In this document: positions 26,475 through 36,332 of the stretch, piece after piece
How positions within the stretch are numbered: the first letter of the stretch is position 1
Layout: each line of letters starts with the position of its first letter
DNA from: Streptomyces sp. 378
Lineage (GTDB): Bacteria > Actinomycetota > Actinomycetes > Streptomycetales > Streptomycetaceae
Direction of reading: 5' to 3'
DNA: 64,000 bases
Assembly: GCF_030124145.1 (NCBI RefSeq)
Contig: NZ_JASKMS010000028.1
Span: 1-64,000, forward strand
The notes under the pieces: model-generated
What the model saw: only the letters and a program-made list of their open reading frames with translations
Told to the model about the DNA's origin: nothing
The model's database searches: none
Translations under genes and position numbers: made by a program

Positions 26475-28686
26475 GCCGGCGCCTCCGGGCGTCTATGAGC
26501 ATCTCCTGGACGTTGCGCAGGGGCTGTCCGTCCGCGTCGGTCGCATGCCGGGTCCAGTCGCCGTCCGGGCCGAGGTGCCAGGAGGCGGTGGAGTCGGACA
26601 TGCCGGTCTCCAGCAGCCGGTTCAGGGCTGCCCGGTGGGCCGGGTCGGTGACCCGGACCAGGGCCTCTATCCGGCGGTCGAGGTTGCGGTGCATCATGTC
26701 GGCGCTGCCGAACCACACCTCGGGCTCGCCGCCGTTGCCGAAGGCGAACACCCGGGAGTGCTCCAGGAAGCGGCCGAGGATCGAACGGACCCGGATGTTC
26801 TCCGACAGGCCCGCCACGCCCGGGCGCACCGCGCAGATGCCGCGCACCCAGATGTCCACCGGCACGCCCGCCTGGGCGGCGCGGTAGCAGGCGTCGATGA
26901 CGGCCTCGTCGACCATCGAGTTGACCTTGATGCGGACGTACGCGGGGCGCCCCGCACGGTGGTGCTGGACTTCCTTGGTGATCCGCGAGACCAGGCCGTC
27001 GCGCAGCGACTTGGGCGCCACGAGCAGCCGGCGGTAGGTCTCCCGGCGCGAGTAGCCGGACAGGCGGTTGAAGAGGTCCGAGAGGTCCGCGCCGACCTGG
27101 GGGTCGGCCGTGAGCAGCCCGAGGTCCTCGTAGAGGCGGGCCGTCTTCGGGTGGTAGTTGCCGGTGCCGACGTGGCTGTAGCGGCGCAGCGTCTCGCCCT
27201 CCTGGCGGACCACCAGCGACAGCTTGCAGTGGGTCTTCAGGCCGACCAGGCCGTAGACCACGTGGCAGCCGGCCTCCTCCAGCTTGCGCGCCCACTTGAT
27301 GTTGGCGTGCTCGTCGAAGCGGGCCTTGATCTCGACCAGCACCAGGACCTGCTTGCCGGACTCGGCGGCCTCGATGAGCGCGTCGACTATCGGGGAGTCG
27401 CCGGAGGTGCGGTACAGGGTCTGCTTGATCGCGAGGACGTCCGGGTCGCCGGCCGCCTGCTCCAGGAAGGCCTGGACGGAGGTGGAGAAGGAGTCGTACG
27501 GGTGGTGCAGCAGCACGTCCCGCTCGCGCAGCGCGGCGAAGATGTCCGGCGGGGACGCCGACTCGACCTCGGCGAGATCGCGGTGGGTGCCGGCGACGAA
27601 CTTGCGGTACTTCAGCTCGGGCCGGTCCAGCGAGGCGATGCGGAACAGGCCGGTGAGGTCCAGCGGGCCGGGCAGCGGGTAGACCTCGGCCTCGCCGATC
27701 TTCAGCTCGCGCACCAGAAGGTCCAGGACCTCGCGGTCGACGGACTCCTCGACCTCCAGGCGCACCGGCGGCCCGAAGCGGCGCCGCATGAGCTCCTTCT
27801 CCAGGGCCTGGAGGAGGTTCTCGGCGTCGTCCTCCTCGACCTCCAGGTCCTCGTTGCGGGTGAGGCGGAAGGCGTGGTGCTCCAGGACCTCCATGCCCGG
27901 GAACAGCTCCTCCAGGTGGGCGGCGATGACGTCCTCGATGGGGACGTAGCGGCCCGGGGAGCTCTCCAGGAAGCGGGACAGCAGCGGCGGCACCTTCACG
28001 CGGGCGAAGTGCTTGTGGCCCGTGACCGGGTTCCGTACGACGACGGCCAGGTTGAGGGACAGACCGGAGATGTACGGGAAGGGATGCGCCGGGTCGACCG
28101 CCAGCGGGGTCAGCACGGGGAAGATCTGGTGCCGGAACAGGGTGAACAGGCGGGCCTGCTCCTTCTCCTGCAGTTCGTTCCAGCGGACCAGGTGGATGCC
28201 CTCCTCCGCGAGCGCGGGGGCGACGTCCTCGTGGTAGCAGGCGGCGTGCCGGGCCATGAGCTCGCGCGAGCGGGCCCAGATCATCTCCAGCACCTCGCGG
28301 GGCTGGAGGCCGGAGGCGGAGCGGGTGGCCACGCCGGTGGCGATACGGCGCTTCAGTCCGGCCACCCGGACCATGAAGAACTCGTCCAGGTTGCTGGCGA
28401 AGATCGCGAGGAAGTTGGCCCGCTCCAGCAGGGGCGTGTTCGGGTCCTCGGCGAGCTCGAGGACCCGCTCGTTGAACGCGAGCCAGCTGCGCTCCCGGTC
28501 CAGGAACCGACCCTGGGGCAGCTGGGGCCCGTCGTACGGCGATTCCTCGTACGCGTCGAGGTCGGCGTCGATGTCCGGTTCCAGATCGGAGACCGCTGCC
28601 GACACCGTGTGGGGGCGGTGGGCTGCTATGGAGCCCACGGAGGGCTGCGCGTGCTGGACCTGTGCCTGGGTCTTCGGCTGGCTCAT
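26455..28686 (-). CDS. ppk: Polyphosphate kinase
   Basis: A 743-residue PPK1 that reversibly polymerises ATP gamma-phosphate into polyphosphate. Visible blocks: [18 protein letters not shown] and [14 protein letters not shown] (N domain), and the phospho-histidine segment [18 protein letters not shown]. The ATG at 28686 is chosen because the preceding 45 codons are Pro-rich and poorly conserved; an upstream start at 28821 is possible. It heads a ppk-CHAD-NUDIX operon next to pst, coupling phosphate uptake and storage. Confidence 0.96.
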   Translation of the reverse strand: MSQPKTQAQVQHAQPSVGSIAAHRPHTVSAAVSDLEPDIDADLDAYEESPYDGPQLPQGRFLDRERSWLAFNERVLELAEDPNTPLLERANFLAIFASNLDEFFMVRVAGLKRRIATGVATRSASGLQPREVLEMIWARSRELMARHAACYHEDVAPALAEEGIHLVRWNELQEKEQARLFTLFRHQIFPVLTPLAVDPAHPFPYISGLSLNLAVVVRNPVTGHKHFARVKVPPLLSRFLESSPGRYVPIEDVIAAHLEELFPGMEVLEHHAFRLTRNEDLEVEEDDAENLLQALEKELMRRRFGPPVRLEVEESVDREVLDLLVRELKIGEAEVYPLPGPLDLTGLFRIASLDRPELKYRKFVAGTHRDLAEVESASPPDIFAALRERDVLLHHPYDSFSTSVQAFLEQAAGDPDVLAIKQTLYRTSGDSPIVDALIEAAESGKQVLVLVEIKARFDEHANIKWARKLEEAGCHVVYGLVGLKTHCKLSLVVRQEGETLRRYSHVGTGNYHPKTARLYEDLGLLTADPQVGADLSDLFNRLSGYSRRETYRRLLVAPKSLRDGLVSRITKEVQHHRAGRPAYVRIKVNSMVDEAVIDACYRAAQAGVPVDIWVRGICAVRPGVAGLSENIRVRSILGRFLEHSRVFAFGNGGEPEVWFGSADMMHRNLDRRIEALVRVTDPAHRAALNRLLETGMSDSTASWHLGPDGDWTRHATDADGQPLRNVQEMLIDARRRRRGTATP

Positions 28687-29406
28687 GGACCCATTCTTCC
28701 GCGCCGCGAGCATCACGGGCGCGTCGGACAGCGCGGGCGGGAGCGGGGGTGTCACATGAGTGCTCCCGTTTCCCTCGGGACCCTCGCGGGGCGGGGAAGG
28801 CTCTGGCACGGCGGGATTCATTGGCCGAGCTTCGCAAGCTCGTCTGAATCAACGGTTACGGGGACATGACGTGCGGGATAGCGGGGGGCGGCTCGCGGGG
28901 GTCCGCGGGGCCGGGTGAGGGGGCCGGGCGGCTGCCCACAGGCTGTGGACGGCGTTCGGGGGCGCCGCACGTCCGGGAGTGTCCCCGAGAGGCGGGCCGT
29001 GCGTCCGTCCCCCCGGTGGAAGGACGCGCGGACCGGGTTCAGGGCAGGCGGCGGGCCAGGAGGAGGAAGGCGGCGGCGGTCGCGGTACCGGCCACGGTCG
29101 GCAGGAGGCCGGTGCTGTATCGGCCCGACGCCGGGCCCTGCTCGTGTCGGTGCGGGACGAGAGGTGGGTGGTGGTGCACGGCCGGTGGGCGGCGCCGTAC
29201 GACCGGTGGGCGGTCGTGCCGGCGGTGGCGGTGCCGCTGGGCGTGCTCTGCGCGCTGGAGCCCTGACGACGGCGGGTCCTGGGACGGCTGGTTCTCCGGT
29301 AGGAGATCGCACGCCGGGTGGTTGTGCAGTGGGCCGGGCAGGGGGCCAGGAAGGTGGGATCTCTCGCCCCTCCGACAGCCACCCGTTGTGCCGCTAGGCT
29401 GCCCTT
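28687..29406. other. Non-coding stretch between ppk and a LysR gene
   Basis: No intact gene is apparent. The ppk and LysR promoters should lie at either end. On the minus strand, a frame stopping at 29039 encodes about 28 hydrophobic residues (STGLLPTVAGTATAAAFLLL followed by ARRLP) that resemble the last helix and tail of an MFS-type transporter. It has no start and may be the relic of a transporter once controlled by the LysR regulator. This is weak evidence. Confidence 0.35.
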
Positions 29407-30369
29407 GTGGATCTGAAAGCCGTACGCGCCTTCGTCGCCATCGCCGACTCCGGGCAGTTCCAGAAGGCCGCCGTGGACCTGGCCCTCACCCAGCAGGCCG
29501 TGTCCAAGCGGATCGCCGCGCTGGAGAAGGACCTCGGGGTGCGGCTGCTGGTCCGTACGCCGCGAGGGGCGGAGCTCACCATCGACGGGCAGGCCCTGCT
29601 GCCGCACGCCCGGGTCGTGCTCCAGGCCGAGGAGCGGGCGATGGCCGCCGTGCGGCCCGGGGACCGGGTGCTGCGGGTGGACGTCGTGGGACGCCGGGCC
29701 GCCACCGGCGGGCTGGTGCAGCACTTCCACCGGGCGCACCCGGACATCGCGTTGGACGTCGTCACGCTGTTCGACGGGGAGACGGCCGTGACCGCTGTGC
29801 GGGACGGGGCCGTCGACGCCACCTTCCGCGCCGTCACCATGCCCGGGCAGCGGCTCCCCGACGGCATCACGGCCACCCCGGTCCTCGACGAGCCGCTCCA
29901 GCTGTGCGTCGGCCCCGGCCACGCGTTCGCCCGGGCCGACCGGGTGACACCCGCGCAGCTGGCCGGGCACCGGATCTGGATGCCGGGCAACGTGCCCGGG
30001 ACCGAGTGGCACGCCTACTACGAGGAATTCGCCGCGGCCTTCGGGCCGGCCATCGACACCATCGGGCCCAACTTCGGCCTGGAGGCGCTCCTCGACACGA
30101 TCGCCGGCTCCCCGACCGTGGCGACCATCCTCAGCGAACGGACCCCGCACGTCTGGCCCGTCGCCCACGACCTGCGGCTCGTGCCGCTGCGGGACCCGGT
30201 CCCCGTCTACCCGCACTCCCTGCTCTGGCGCACGGACAACCCGCATCCGGGCTTGCGTGCCCTGCGTGACTACTTGACGGCGACCCGTCCGCCGTCCCCG
30301 AAGGGCGAGACCTGGCGTCCGGCGTGGGCGCGACGCCCGCCTACCCGAGCTGCTTTTCCCTCAGCGTGA
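29407..30369 (+). CDS. LysR-family transcriptional regulator
   Basis: A 320-residue LysR regulator. The N-terminal winged helix is clear (VRAFVAIADSGQFQKAAVDL, then LTQQAVSKRIAALEKDLGVRLL), followed by a substrate-binding-like effector domain. The start is GTG. The 3' end overlaps the convergent GNAT gene by 29 bases. LysR proteins usually control an adjacent divergent gene, and none intact is present here. Confidence 0.94.
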   Translation: MDLKAVRAFVAIADSGQFQKAAVDLALTQQAVSKRIAALEKDLGVRLLVRTPRGAELTIDGQALLPHARVVLQAEERAMAAVRPGDRVLRVDVVGRRAATGGLVQHFHRAHPDIALDVVTLFDGETAVTAVRDGAVDATFRAVTMPGQRLPDGITATPVLDEPLQLCVGPGHAFARADRVTPAQLAGHRIWMPGNVPGTEWHAYYEEFAAAFGPAIDTIGPNFGLEALLDTIAGSPTVATILSERTPHVWPVAHDLRLVPLRDPVPVYPHSLLWRTDNPHPGLRALRDYLTATRPPSPKGETWRPAWARRPPTRAAFPSA

Positions 30370-30862
30370 AGGACTTGGGCGTCCCGCCCGGCTGCGGTTT
30401 GCCCTCCTTGCGTCCCACCACCCGGTAACCGGCCTCGCGGTAGTACGCGTTGAGCGGGGCGTTCGTCGCCAGGCAGTCCAGGCGCACCGCCGTGCGCCCC
30501 GCCGCGGCCACCCGGCCCTCCGCGGCGGCCAGCAGCAGCCGCCCCGTCCCGGGCGCCGCGGCGGTCCGGTCCACCATCAGCCGGTGCACGTATCCGGCCA
30601 CCGGTGGCTGCGGCCCCCAGGCGTCCTCGTCCTGCCACCACAACTCCCAGGCACCCGCGAGACGTCCGCCGGACTCCGCGAGCCAGACCTCGCCGTCGGC
30701 CATGACCCGACGGAAGTGGTCCTCGTCCAACTCGCCGGGACGCCACTGCCCGGTGATGCCGCGGGCCGCCATCCAGCGGGCCGCGTCGTCCCGGAGAGCG
30801 ACGAGCGCGGGCAGGTCGGAGCCGGTGGCGGGCCGGACGTGGAGCGCACGCGTCCGCGGCAC
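30341..30862 (-). CDS. GNAT-family N-acetyltransferase
   Basis: A 173-residue acetyltransferase with the GNAT beta-4/alpha-3 region (VHRLMVDRTAAAPGTGRLLL) and the C-terminal NAPLNAYYREAGYRVVG motif. It starts with GTG three bases after the mshD stop, so it is probably co-transcribed and translationally coupled with mshD. The substrate is unknown. Confidence 0.9.
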   Translation of the reverse strand: MPRTRALHVRPATGSDLPALVALRDDAARWMAARGITGQWRPGELDEDHFRRVMADGEVWLAESGGRLAGAWELWWQDEDAWGPQPPVAGYVHRLMVDRTAAAPGTGRLLLAAAEGRVAAAGRTAVRLDCLATNAPLNAYYREAGYRVVGRKEGKPQPGGTPKSFTLREKQLG

Positions 30863-30865
30863 GGC

Positions 30866-31846
30866 TCAGGTCTCCGTCCGGTACATCAGGTCCACCTCGT
30901 GCGTGACGAACCCCAGCCGCTCGTACACCGACACCGCCGCCTTGTTGTCGGCGTCGACGTAGAGCATCGCCGTCGGCAGGCCCTGCCCCGCCAGATGCCG
31001 CAGCCCGATCGTGGTGAGGGACTTGCCGAGGCCGCCACCCTGCGCGCCGGGGCCGACGCCGAGGACGTAGACCTCGCCCAGGCCCTCCTCGGCGTGCACC
31101 TTGGTCCAGTGGAAGCCGACCAGTTCGTCGCCGCGGAAGGCGAGGAAGAACCCGGCGGGGTCGAACCACGGCTGGGCCTTGCGGTCGTCGAGGTCGCGCT
31201 GGGTGAGGGAGCCCTGCTCGGGGTGGTGGGCGAAGGCGGCGGCGTTCACCGCGAGCCAGGCCGCGTCGTCCTGCCCGGGGACGAAGGTGCGCACGGTGAC
31301 GCCCTCGGGGAGCACCGGGTCGGGCGCGTCGAAGCCGGTCAACGGCCGCCGCATCTGGCGCAGTTCACGGAAGAGCGTCAGGCCGAGGACCTGTGCGAGG
31401 TGCCGGGCCGCGGAGTGCCCGCCGTGCGCCCACACCCGCAGCCGCTTGCCCGACGCGGCCAGCAGCGCGCACCCGAGCGCCCGGCCGTGCCCGTGTCCGC
31501 GGTGCCCGGGATGCACCACCAGCTCGGCGGCCGGCGGCTCCACCGGGTCCGTGTCCTCCAACTGGGCATAGCCGACGAGTTCTCCGCCGGCGGTGAGCAG
31601 GAGATGGGACACGCCCTCCCGCTCCCCGCCCACCCGTCTCCCACCACCACCCTCAACGGAGTCGCTTCGCGACGCCCTGAAGTGCTGCAACTGCAACCGG
31701 CCCTGTTCGGACACCGCCTGCTGCCCGTCGGTCCGGGTCGCCTCCTCGAGCAGTCCGAGCACGGCCTCGGTCTGCTCGCCGGAGAGCGCGGCAAGGGTCT
31801 CGATCGAGCGGGGTCGTCCGGGCCGTACGGTGTCGTCGCTGGTCAT
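30866..31846 (-). CDS. mshD: Mycothiol synthase MshD
   Basis: A 326-residue protein made of two GNAT domains in tandem. The second contains the conserved FHWTKVH and GEVYVLGVGP blocks of MshD and ends with SVYERLGFVTHEVDLMY. It acetylates Cys-GlcN-Ins in the last step of mycothiol synthesis, the main thiol of actinobacteria. The ATG at 31846 is chosen over upstream codons because the family begins near MTSD. Confidence 0.95.
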   Translation of the reverse strand: MTSDDTVRPGRPRSIETLAALSGEQTEAVLGLLEEATRTDGQQAVSEQGRLQLQHFRASRSDSVEGGGGRRVGGEREGVSHLLLTAGGELVGYAQLEDTDPVEPPAAELVVHPGHRGHGHGRALGCALLAASGKRLRVWAHGGHSAARHLAQVLGLTLFRELRQMRRPLTGFDAPDPVLPEGVTVRTFVPGQDDAAWLAVNAAAFAHHPEQGSLTQRDLDDRKAQPWFDPAGFFLAFRGDELVGFHWTKVHAEEGLGEVYVLGVGPGAQGGGLGKSLTTIGLRHLAGQGLPTAMLYVDADNKAAVSVYERLGFVTHEVDLMYRTET

Positions 31847-32003
31847 GCGTACGAGGGTACGGCGCACCACCGGCAAAACGGCGGCAAAGAAGCAACCAGG
31901 TCGTAACCACGAAACACCTGTCGCGCTACGCGCGTTGACTCTAGGCTGCGCCGGACGGCATCACCGTCCGAGCTAAACCGACAGCAGACCCTCAGGGGGG
32001 CGC

Positions 32004-33821
32004 ATGCCAACCACTTCACCGGCGCATCCGGAGCGCCGGAGACGCCGTACGAACCGTTTCGTCGCTCTCGCCGCCGGTGTGGTCACCGTCGGCGCGCTGG
32101 CCGCCGCGGCGTTGCCGGGTTCGGCGACCGCCGGGGAGGGCCACCGCAAGGGCGGGCACTGGCCCGGCCGCTACCAGGACGTGCAGCTGCTGTCCTTCAA
32201 CGACCTGCACGGCAACCTGGAGCCGCCGACGGGCTCGTCCGGCCGCGTCACCGAGCACCAGCACGACGGCACCACGAAGACCATCGACGCCGGTGGTGTC
32301 GAGTACCTCGCCACGCATCTGCGGCAGGCCCGCAAGGGCGAGAAGTACTCCATCACGGCCGCCGGCGGTGACATGGTCGGCGCCTCCCCGCTGATCTCCG
32401 GGCTGTTCCACGACGAGCCGACCATCGAGGCGCTGAACAAGCTCGACCTCGACGTCACCTCCGTCGGCAACCACGAGTTCGACGAGGGCGCCAGGGAACT
32501 GGCCCGTCTGCAGAACGGCGGCTGCCACCCGAAGGACGGCTGCTACACGGACGAGAAGTTCACGGGCGCCGACTTCCCCTACCTCGCGGCCAACGTCCTC
32601 GACGAGAAGACGAAGAAGCCGATCCTCAAGCCCTACTGGGTGTGGAAGAAGAGCGGCGTCAAGGTCGGCTTCATCGGCGTGACCCTGGAGGGCACTCCGG
32701 ACATCGTCTCCGCCGAGGGCGTCAAGGGCCTGTCCTTCAAGGACGAGGTCGAGACGATCAACAAGTACGCCAAGGTGCTCCAGCGGCAGGGCGTGAAGTC
32801 GATCGTCGCCCTCATCCACGAGGGCGGCTTCCCGGCGTCGACGTCGTACAACTACGACTGTGACGCCCCGGGCGCGGGCGACGGCATCTCCGGCCCGATC
32901 GTCGACATCGCCAAGAACGTCACGCCGCAGGTGGACGCGCTGGTCACGGGCCACACCCACAGCGCGTACGTGTGCAGCATCACCGATCCGGCGGGCAAGC
33001 CCCGCATGGTCACCTCGGCCGCGTCCTTCGGCCGTCTCTACACGGACACCACGCTGACGTACGACCGCAGGACCGGCGACATCGCCCGTACGGCGGTGAA
33101 GTCCGCGAACCGCGTGGTCACCCGGGACGTTCCCAAGGCGCCCGACATGACCGAGCTGATCAGCAAGTGGAACACGCTGGCCGCGCCCATCGGCAACAAG
33201 CCGATCGGCTACATCTCCGGCGACATCGGCAACACCGGCACCGAGTCCCCGCTCGGCGACCTCATCGCCGACGCGCAGCTCGCCCACGGCAGGCAGCTCG
33301 ACCCGGAGACCGACCTGGCGCTGATGAACCCGGGCGGTATCCGCGCGCCGCTGACCTACGCGGCCAAGGCCGGTGAGGGCGACGGTGTCGTCACCTACGC
33401 CGAGGGCTTCACGGTCCAGCCGTTCGCCAACACGGTGAACCTCCAGGACTTCACGGGCGCGCAGCTGATCCAGGTGCTCAAGGAGCAGGTGTCCGGCCCG
33501 AACGCGGCGGCCCCGAAGGTGCTTCAGGTCTCCTCCGGCCTGACCTACACGCTGGACCTCACCAAGTCCGGGCCCGACCGGGTGGTCACGGACAGCATCA
33601 GGCTGAACGGCGCGGCCGTCGACCCGGCGGCCACCTACCGCGTCGCGACGAACAGCTTCCTCGCGGGCGGCGGTGACGGCTTCCCGACCCTCGGCCAGGG
33701 CACGAACGACGTCGTCGGCAGCGACGACCTGAGCGCCCTGGAGCAGTACCTGACGGCGAACTCCTCGGCGTCGAACCCGATCGCCCCGCCGAAGGCGGAC
33801 CGCATCACGATCGTGAAGTAA
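32004..33821 (+). CDS. Secreted 5'-nucleotidase / metallophosphatase (UshA-like)
   Basis: A 605-residue secreted enzyme. An N-terminal basic stretch and hydrophobic signal peptide end near ATAGEG. The calcineurin-like metal site is complete (FNDLHGN, GNHEFDEG, GHTHS), and the C-terminal 5'-nucleotidase domain carries the nucleotide-binding segments (NPGGIRAPL, then FANTVN). It releases phosphate and nucleosides from extracellular nucleotides, consistent with the phosphate genes to the left. No clear PHO box was recognised upstream. Confidence 0.95.
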   Translation: MPTTSPAHPERRRRRTNRFVALAAGVVTVGALAAAALPGSATAGEGHRKGGHWPGRYQDVQLLSFNDLHGNLEPPTGSSGRVTEHQHDGTTKTIDAGGVEYLATHLRQARKGEKYSITAAGGDMVGASPLISGLFHDEPTIEALNKLDLDVTSVGNHEFDEGARELARLQNGGCHPKDGCYTDEKFTGADFPYLAANVLDEKTKKPILKPYWVWKKSGVKVGFIGVTLEGTPDIVSAEGVKGLSFKDEVETINKYAKVLQRQGVKSIVALIHEGGFPASTSYNYDCDAPGAGDGISGPIVDIAKNVTPQVDALVTGHTHSAYVCSITDPAGKPRMVTSAASFGRLYTDTTLTYDRRTGDIARTAVKSANRVVTRDVPKAPDMTELISKWNTLAAPIGNKPIGYISGDIGNTGTESPLGDLIADAQLAHGRQLDPETDLALMNPGGIRAPLTYAAKAGEGDGVVTYAEGFTVQPFANTVNLQDFTGAQLIQVLKEQVSGPNAAAPKVLQVSSGLTYTLDLTKSGPDRVVTDSIRLNGAAVDPAATYRVATNSFLAGGGDGFPTLGQGTNDVVGSDDLSALEQYLTANSSASNPIAPPKADRITIVK

Positions 33822-33879
33822 GTCGCATACCCGGGGTTCGAGTTGCGGGTGGGGGAGGTGCGCATGATCGGATGGATCG

Positions 33880-35091
33880 ATGCGTACCCCCCACCACGTA
33901 GCTGCGCATCCCCGTCCGAACCCGTACGAGGAGCTCGCCGCCCTCGATGACGGGCCTCTGGAGGAGACCCCTCTGGAGGAGTTCCTCGCGAAGGAACCGG
34001 ACGCGGGCGCCGAGGACTCCTGGACTCCGCCGGACCACCGCCGTGGCGGCAGGCGGCGCAGGAAGAATCGTTTCGCTGGCTTGCCGCTCGCGGTGAAGGC
34101 GGTGGTCGGCCTGGTCGTCCTCGCCGCCTTCACCACCCTCGCCGACCGCTGGGCCGTGCTGTACGCCGAGCACCGCGCCGCGGACACCCTGAAGGACCGC
34201 CTCGACCTGGCCGCGGCGCCCGAGGTGGAGATCGGCGGCTTCCCCTTCCTCACCCAGCTGGCGGACAAGCGCCTGGAGTCGGTGAAGGTGACCGTCCCGG
34301 ACGTCGCCGCCGACCGGGTCTCCCTGGCGAAGGTGTCGGCCACGGCCCACGACATACGCCTGGACACCGACGGCCTCACCTCCGTACGCGGCGCCCACGT
34401 CCCCCGCTTCGAGGGGGAGGTCAAGCTGGCCTTCGCCGATCTCAACCGCGAACTCGGCGCCTCCCAGGTGACGTTCACCGGCGCGGGCCATGACCGGGTC
34501 CGGGCGACCGGCACCCTGCCCGTCGCCGGCCACGACCTGCGACTGCGGGCCGAGGCCAGGATCCGGCGGCAGGGCGAGCGGGGCATCTCCACCGAGATCG
34601 GCAACATGCGCCTGGACATCGGCGACCTGGCCACCTACCGCCCCGGCACCCGCGCCTCGGAGGGCCTGCACCTCACACCCAAGGGCACCGCCGACCTCGC
34701 CCGGCAGACCCGCAAGGCCAGGGCGCTGCTGTCGGTCCCGGCCATCGTGCAGCGGATGGGCGTGCCCGAGGCGACCGTGCGCGAGGCGCTGGCCGACGAC
34801 GGCAAGCTCGCCGAGCTGACGGGCTCCCCGCGCTTCGCCCGCCAGGCCGCCCGCCTCAACCTCATCGACCTGGCCCTGGACCACCCCGGCGTCATGCGCC
34901 GTCTGGGCCTCGACCCCGAACTGCTCGACTCCCTGGCGGGCCTGACCCGCCCGGTGCTGGCCGACCGGCTGTCCCTGGCGTTCGAGCTGCCCGAGCCGGA
35001 GCAGGGGAACGTGCGGCTGCGGGAGGTGCGCGTCCAGGAGGACGGCATCCGGGTGCGGGTGTCGGGATCGGGGCTGAACGTCGGCTCCTAG
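33880..35091 (+). CDS. DUF2993 (LmeA-like) membrane-anchored protein
   Basis: A 403-residue protein with a ~60-residue cytoplasmic N-terminus, a basic patch (RRGGRRRRKNR), one transmembrane helix (~70-87) and an extracytoplasmic DUF2993 domain (EIGGFPFLTQLADKRLESVKV). DUF2993 proteins relate to LmeA/tubular lipid-binding proteins of the envelope. A second DUF2993 protein is at 49296. The ATG at 33880 has no clear ribosome site; a strong GGGGGAGGTG serves an out-of-frame ATG at 33864 instead. Confidence 0.9.
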   Translation: MRTPHHVAAHPRPNPYEELAALDDGPLEETPLEEFLAKEPDAGAEDSWTPPDHRRGGRRRRKNRFAGLPLAVKAVVGLVVLAAFTTLADRWAVLYAEHRAADTLKDRLDLAAAPEVEIGGFPFLTQLADKRLESVKVTVPDVAADRVSLAKVSATAHDIRLDTDGLTSVRGAHVPRFEGEVKLAFADLNRELGASQVTFTGAGHDRVRATGTLPVAGHDLRLRAEARIRRQGERGISTEIGNMRLDIGDLATYRPGTRASEGLHLTPKGTADLARQTRKARALLSVPAIVQRMGVPEATVREALADDGKLAELTGSPRFARQAARLNLIDLALDHPGVMRRLGLDPELLDSLAGLTRPVLADRLSLAFELPEPEQGNVRLREVRVQEDGIRVRVSGSGLNVGS

Positions 35092-35126
35092 CCTGGGTTC
35101 TTGATGAAATTTGGTGTGCAGATGTG

Positions 35127-35156
35127 TTGACCTCTGTTTGAGTCCTCTTCTAGTTT
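35127..35156 (+). promoter_or_regulatory. Probable sigma-HrdB promoter of the GH5 gene
   Basis: TTGACC at 35127-35132 and TAGTTT at 35151-35156 are separated by 18 bases, close to the Streptomyces housekeeping consensus, in a locally AT-rich stretch about 70 bases before the GTG start. Assigned by eye. Confidence 0.6.
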
Positions 35157-35224
35157 GCGGGAGCCAACGAGCCGCCGATCTGTACTCGAGGTTCGCTCGA
35201 ACGTACCGCTCAGAAGGGGACGTC

Positions 35225-36259
35225 GTGTCACGAAAGACCCACCGGGGGACAGCCGGACTGGGGGCGCTGCTCGCCTGCGCCACGGCATTCGGCGGGGCCC
35301 TGGCCCCTCCCGCAGCCGCCTCCCCCGCCCACCGTCCCGCCACCCCGCCGCCCGTCAGCGACTTCAAGGGCGTCAACTGGGCCGACCCGCGCGACAACTT
35401 CGCCCACGACGCGGTCGTGCCCTCGGGCCTGTCCGCGTCCGACGGCTACGCCACCACCTACGCCAAGTCCAAGGCGATCATCAGCGGGTTCTCCGAGCTC
35501 GGCGCCAACACCGTCCGCCTTCCGGTCAACCCGGCCTCGGTGAACGGCCCGTTCTGGAAGTCCTACCGGGGTGCGATCGACGCCGCCACCGCCCAGGGCT
35601 TCAAGGTCATCCTGGGCTACTGGGAGGCCGACGACGCCAAGGACGGCAAGATCGACGACCGGGCCTCATGGAACCGGATGTGGGCGCGGATCTCCTCCGC
35701 CTACGCCCGCGACTCCCAGGTGTACTTCGAGCCGATGAACGAGCCGTTCGGCTACACCGCCCAGGAGTGGACCGACATCGCCGCGAAGTGGGTGAGGACC
35801 CACCGCAACGTGCCCCGCGACCGGATCCTGATCGGCGGTTACAAGTACAGCGAGGACGTCAAGCCGGTCTGCGCCGACCCGCGTCTGAAGGGCACCCGCC
35901 TGGCCCTGCACAACTACGGCTTCTGGCACACCGACTGGACCAGCGTCGACCAGTGGAAGGCGGACTTCAAGAGCCGCATCGGCGACTGCGCCTCGCGCAC
36001 GATCCTCGACGAGTTCGGCGCCTCCATGACCACCGGCCTGGACTACAACGGCCCGGTGGGCAGCTCCAACGAGGTCGCCTACATCCAGGCCGCGACCGAC
36101 ACCATCCGGGAGTTGGGCCTGGGCTCGGTCTACTGGCCCGGCCTGCGCAACGGTGACACCTACTCCCTCACCACACTCCAGGGCACGGGCACGAACCTCA
36201 GCCTGTCGGTGAACAACCAGAGCGCCCTGGACCGGCTGCACTGGGCCTGGAAGCAGTAG
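35225..36259 (+). CDS. Secreted glycoside hydrolase family 5 enzyme (cellulase-like)
   Basis: A 344-residue secreted single-domain GH5 enzyme. The signal peptide ends near PPAAASPAH. The acid/base is E173 in FEPMNEPFG and the nucleophile E263 in ILDEFG. There is no carbohydrate-binding module. It probably cleaves a beta-glucan or mannan. The GTG start has AAGGGGA upstream. It is convergent with the pectinase gene, together suggesting plant cell-wall breakdown. Confidence 0.93.
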   Translation: MSRKTHRGTAGLGALLACATAFGGALAPPAAASPAHRPATPPPVSDFKGVNWADPRDNFAHDAVVPSGLSASDGYATTYAKSKAIISGFSELGANTVRLPVNPASVNGPFWKSYRGAIDAATAQGFKVILGYWEADDAKDGKIDDRASWNRMWARISSAYARDSQVYFEPMNEPFGYTAQEWTDIAAKWVRTHRNVPRDRILIGGYKYSEDVKPVCADPRLKGTRLALHNYGFWHTDWTSVDQWKADFKSRIGDCASRTILDEFGASMTTGLDYNGPVGSSNEVAYIQAATDTIRELGLGSVYWPGLRNGDTYSLTTLQGTGTNLSLSVNNQSALDRLHWAWKQ

Positions 36260-36283
36260 TCGTCCCCCGCAGCACCGTGGTGG

Positions 36284-36326
36284 CCCTTCCGGGTCCGGCG
36301 CCGCTCGTCAGCCGGACCCGGAAGGG
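36284..36326. terminator. Strong hairpin between convergent GH5 and pectinase genes
   Basis: Perfect 15-bp arms (CCCTTCCGGGTCCGG at 36284-36298 and complement at 36312-36326) with a 13-base loop. It lacks a T run, as is common for Streptomyces terminators, and can serve both converging transcripts. Confidence 0.85.
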
Positions 36327-36332
36327 AGCCGT

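Noticed and set aside
26413-28869. An 818-codon + strand frame opposite ppk
   Set aside because: Shadow of ppk; low-complexity Val/Leu/Asp/Gly composition with no family motif.
29039-29130. A hydrophobic tail like the last helix of an MFS transporter
   Set aside because: Only about 28 residues without a start; kept as a comment on the non-coding stretch, not as a pseudogene.
33864-33950. An ATG with a strong GGGGGAGGTG site, out of frame with the DUF2993 gene
   Set aside because: It gives only 28 codons and no recognisable peptide. It could be an upstream ORF, but sequence alone does not show this.
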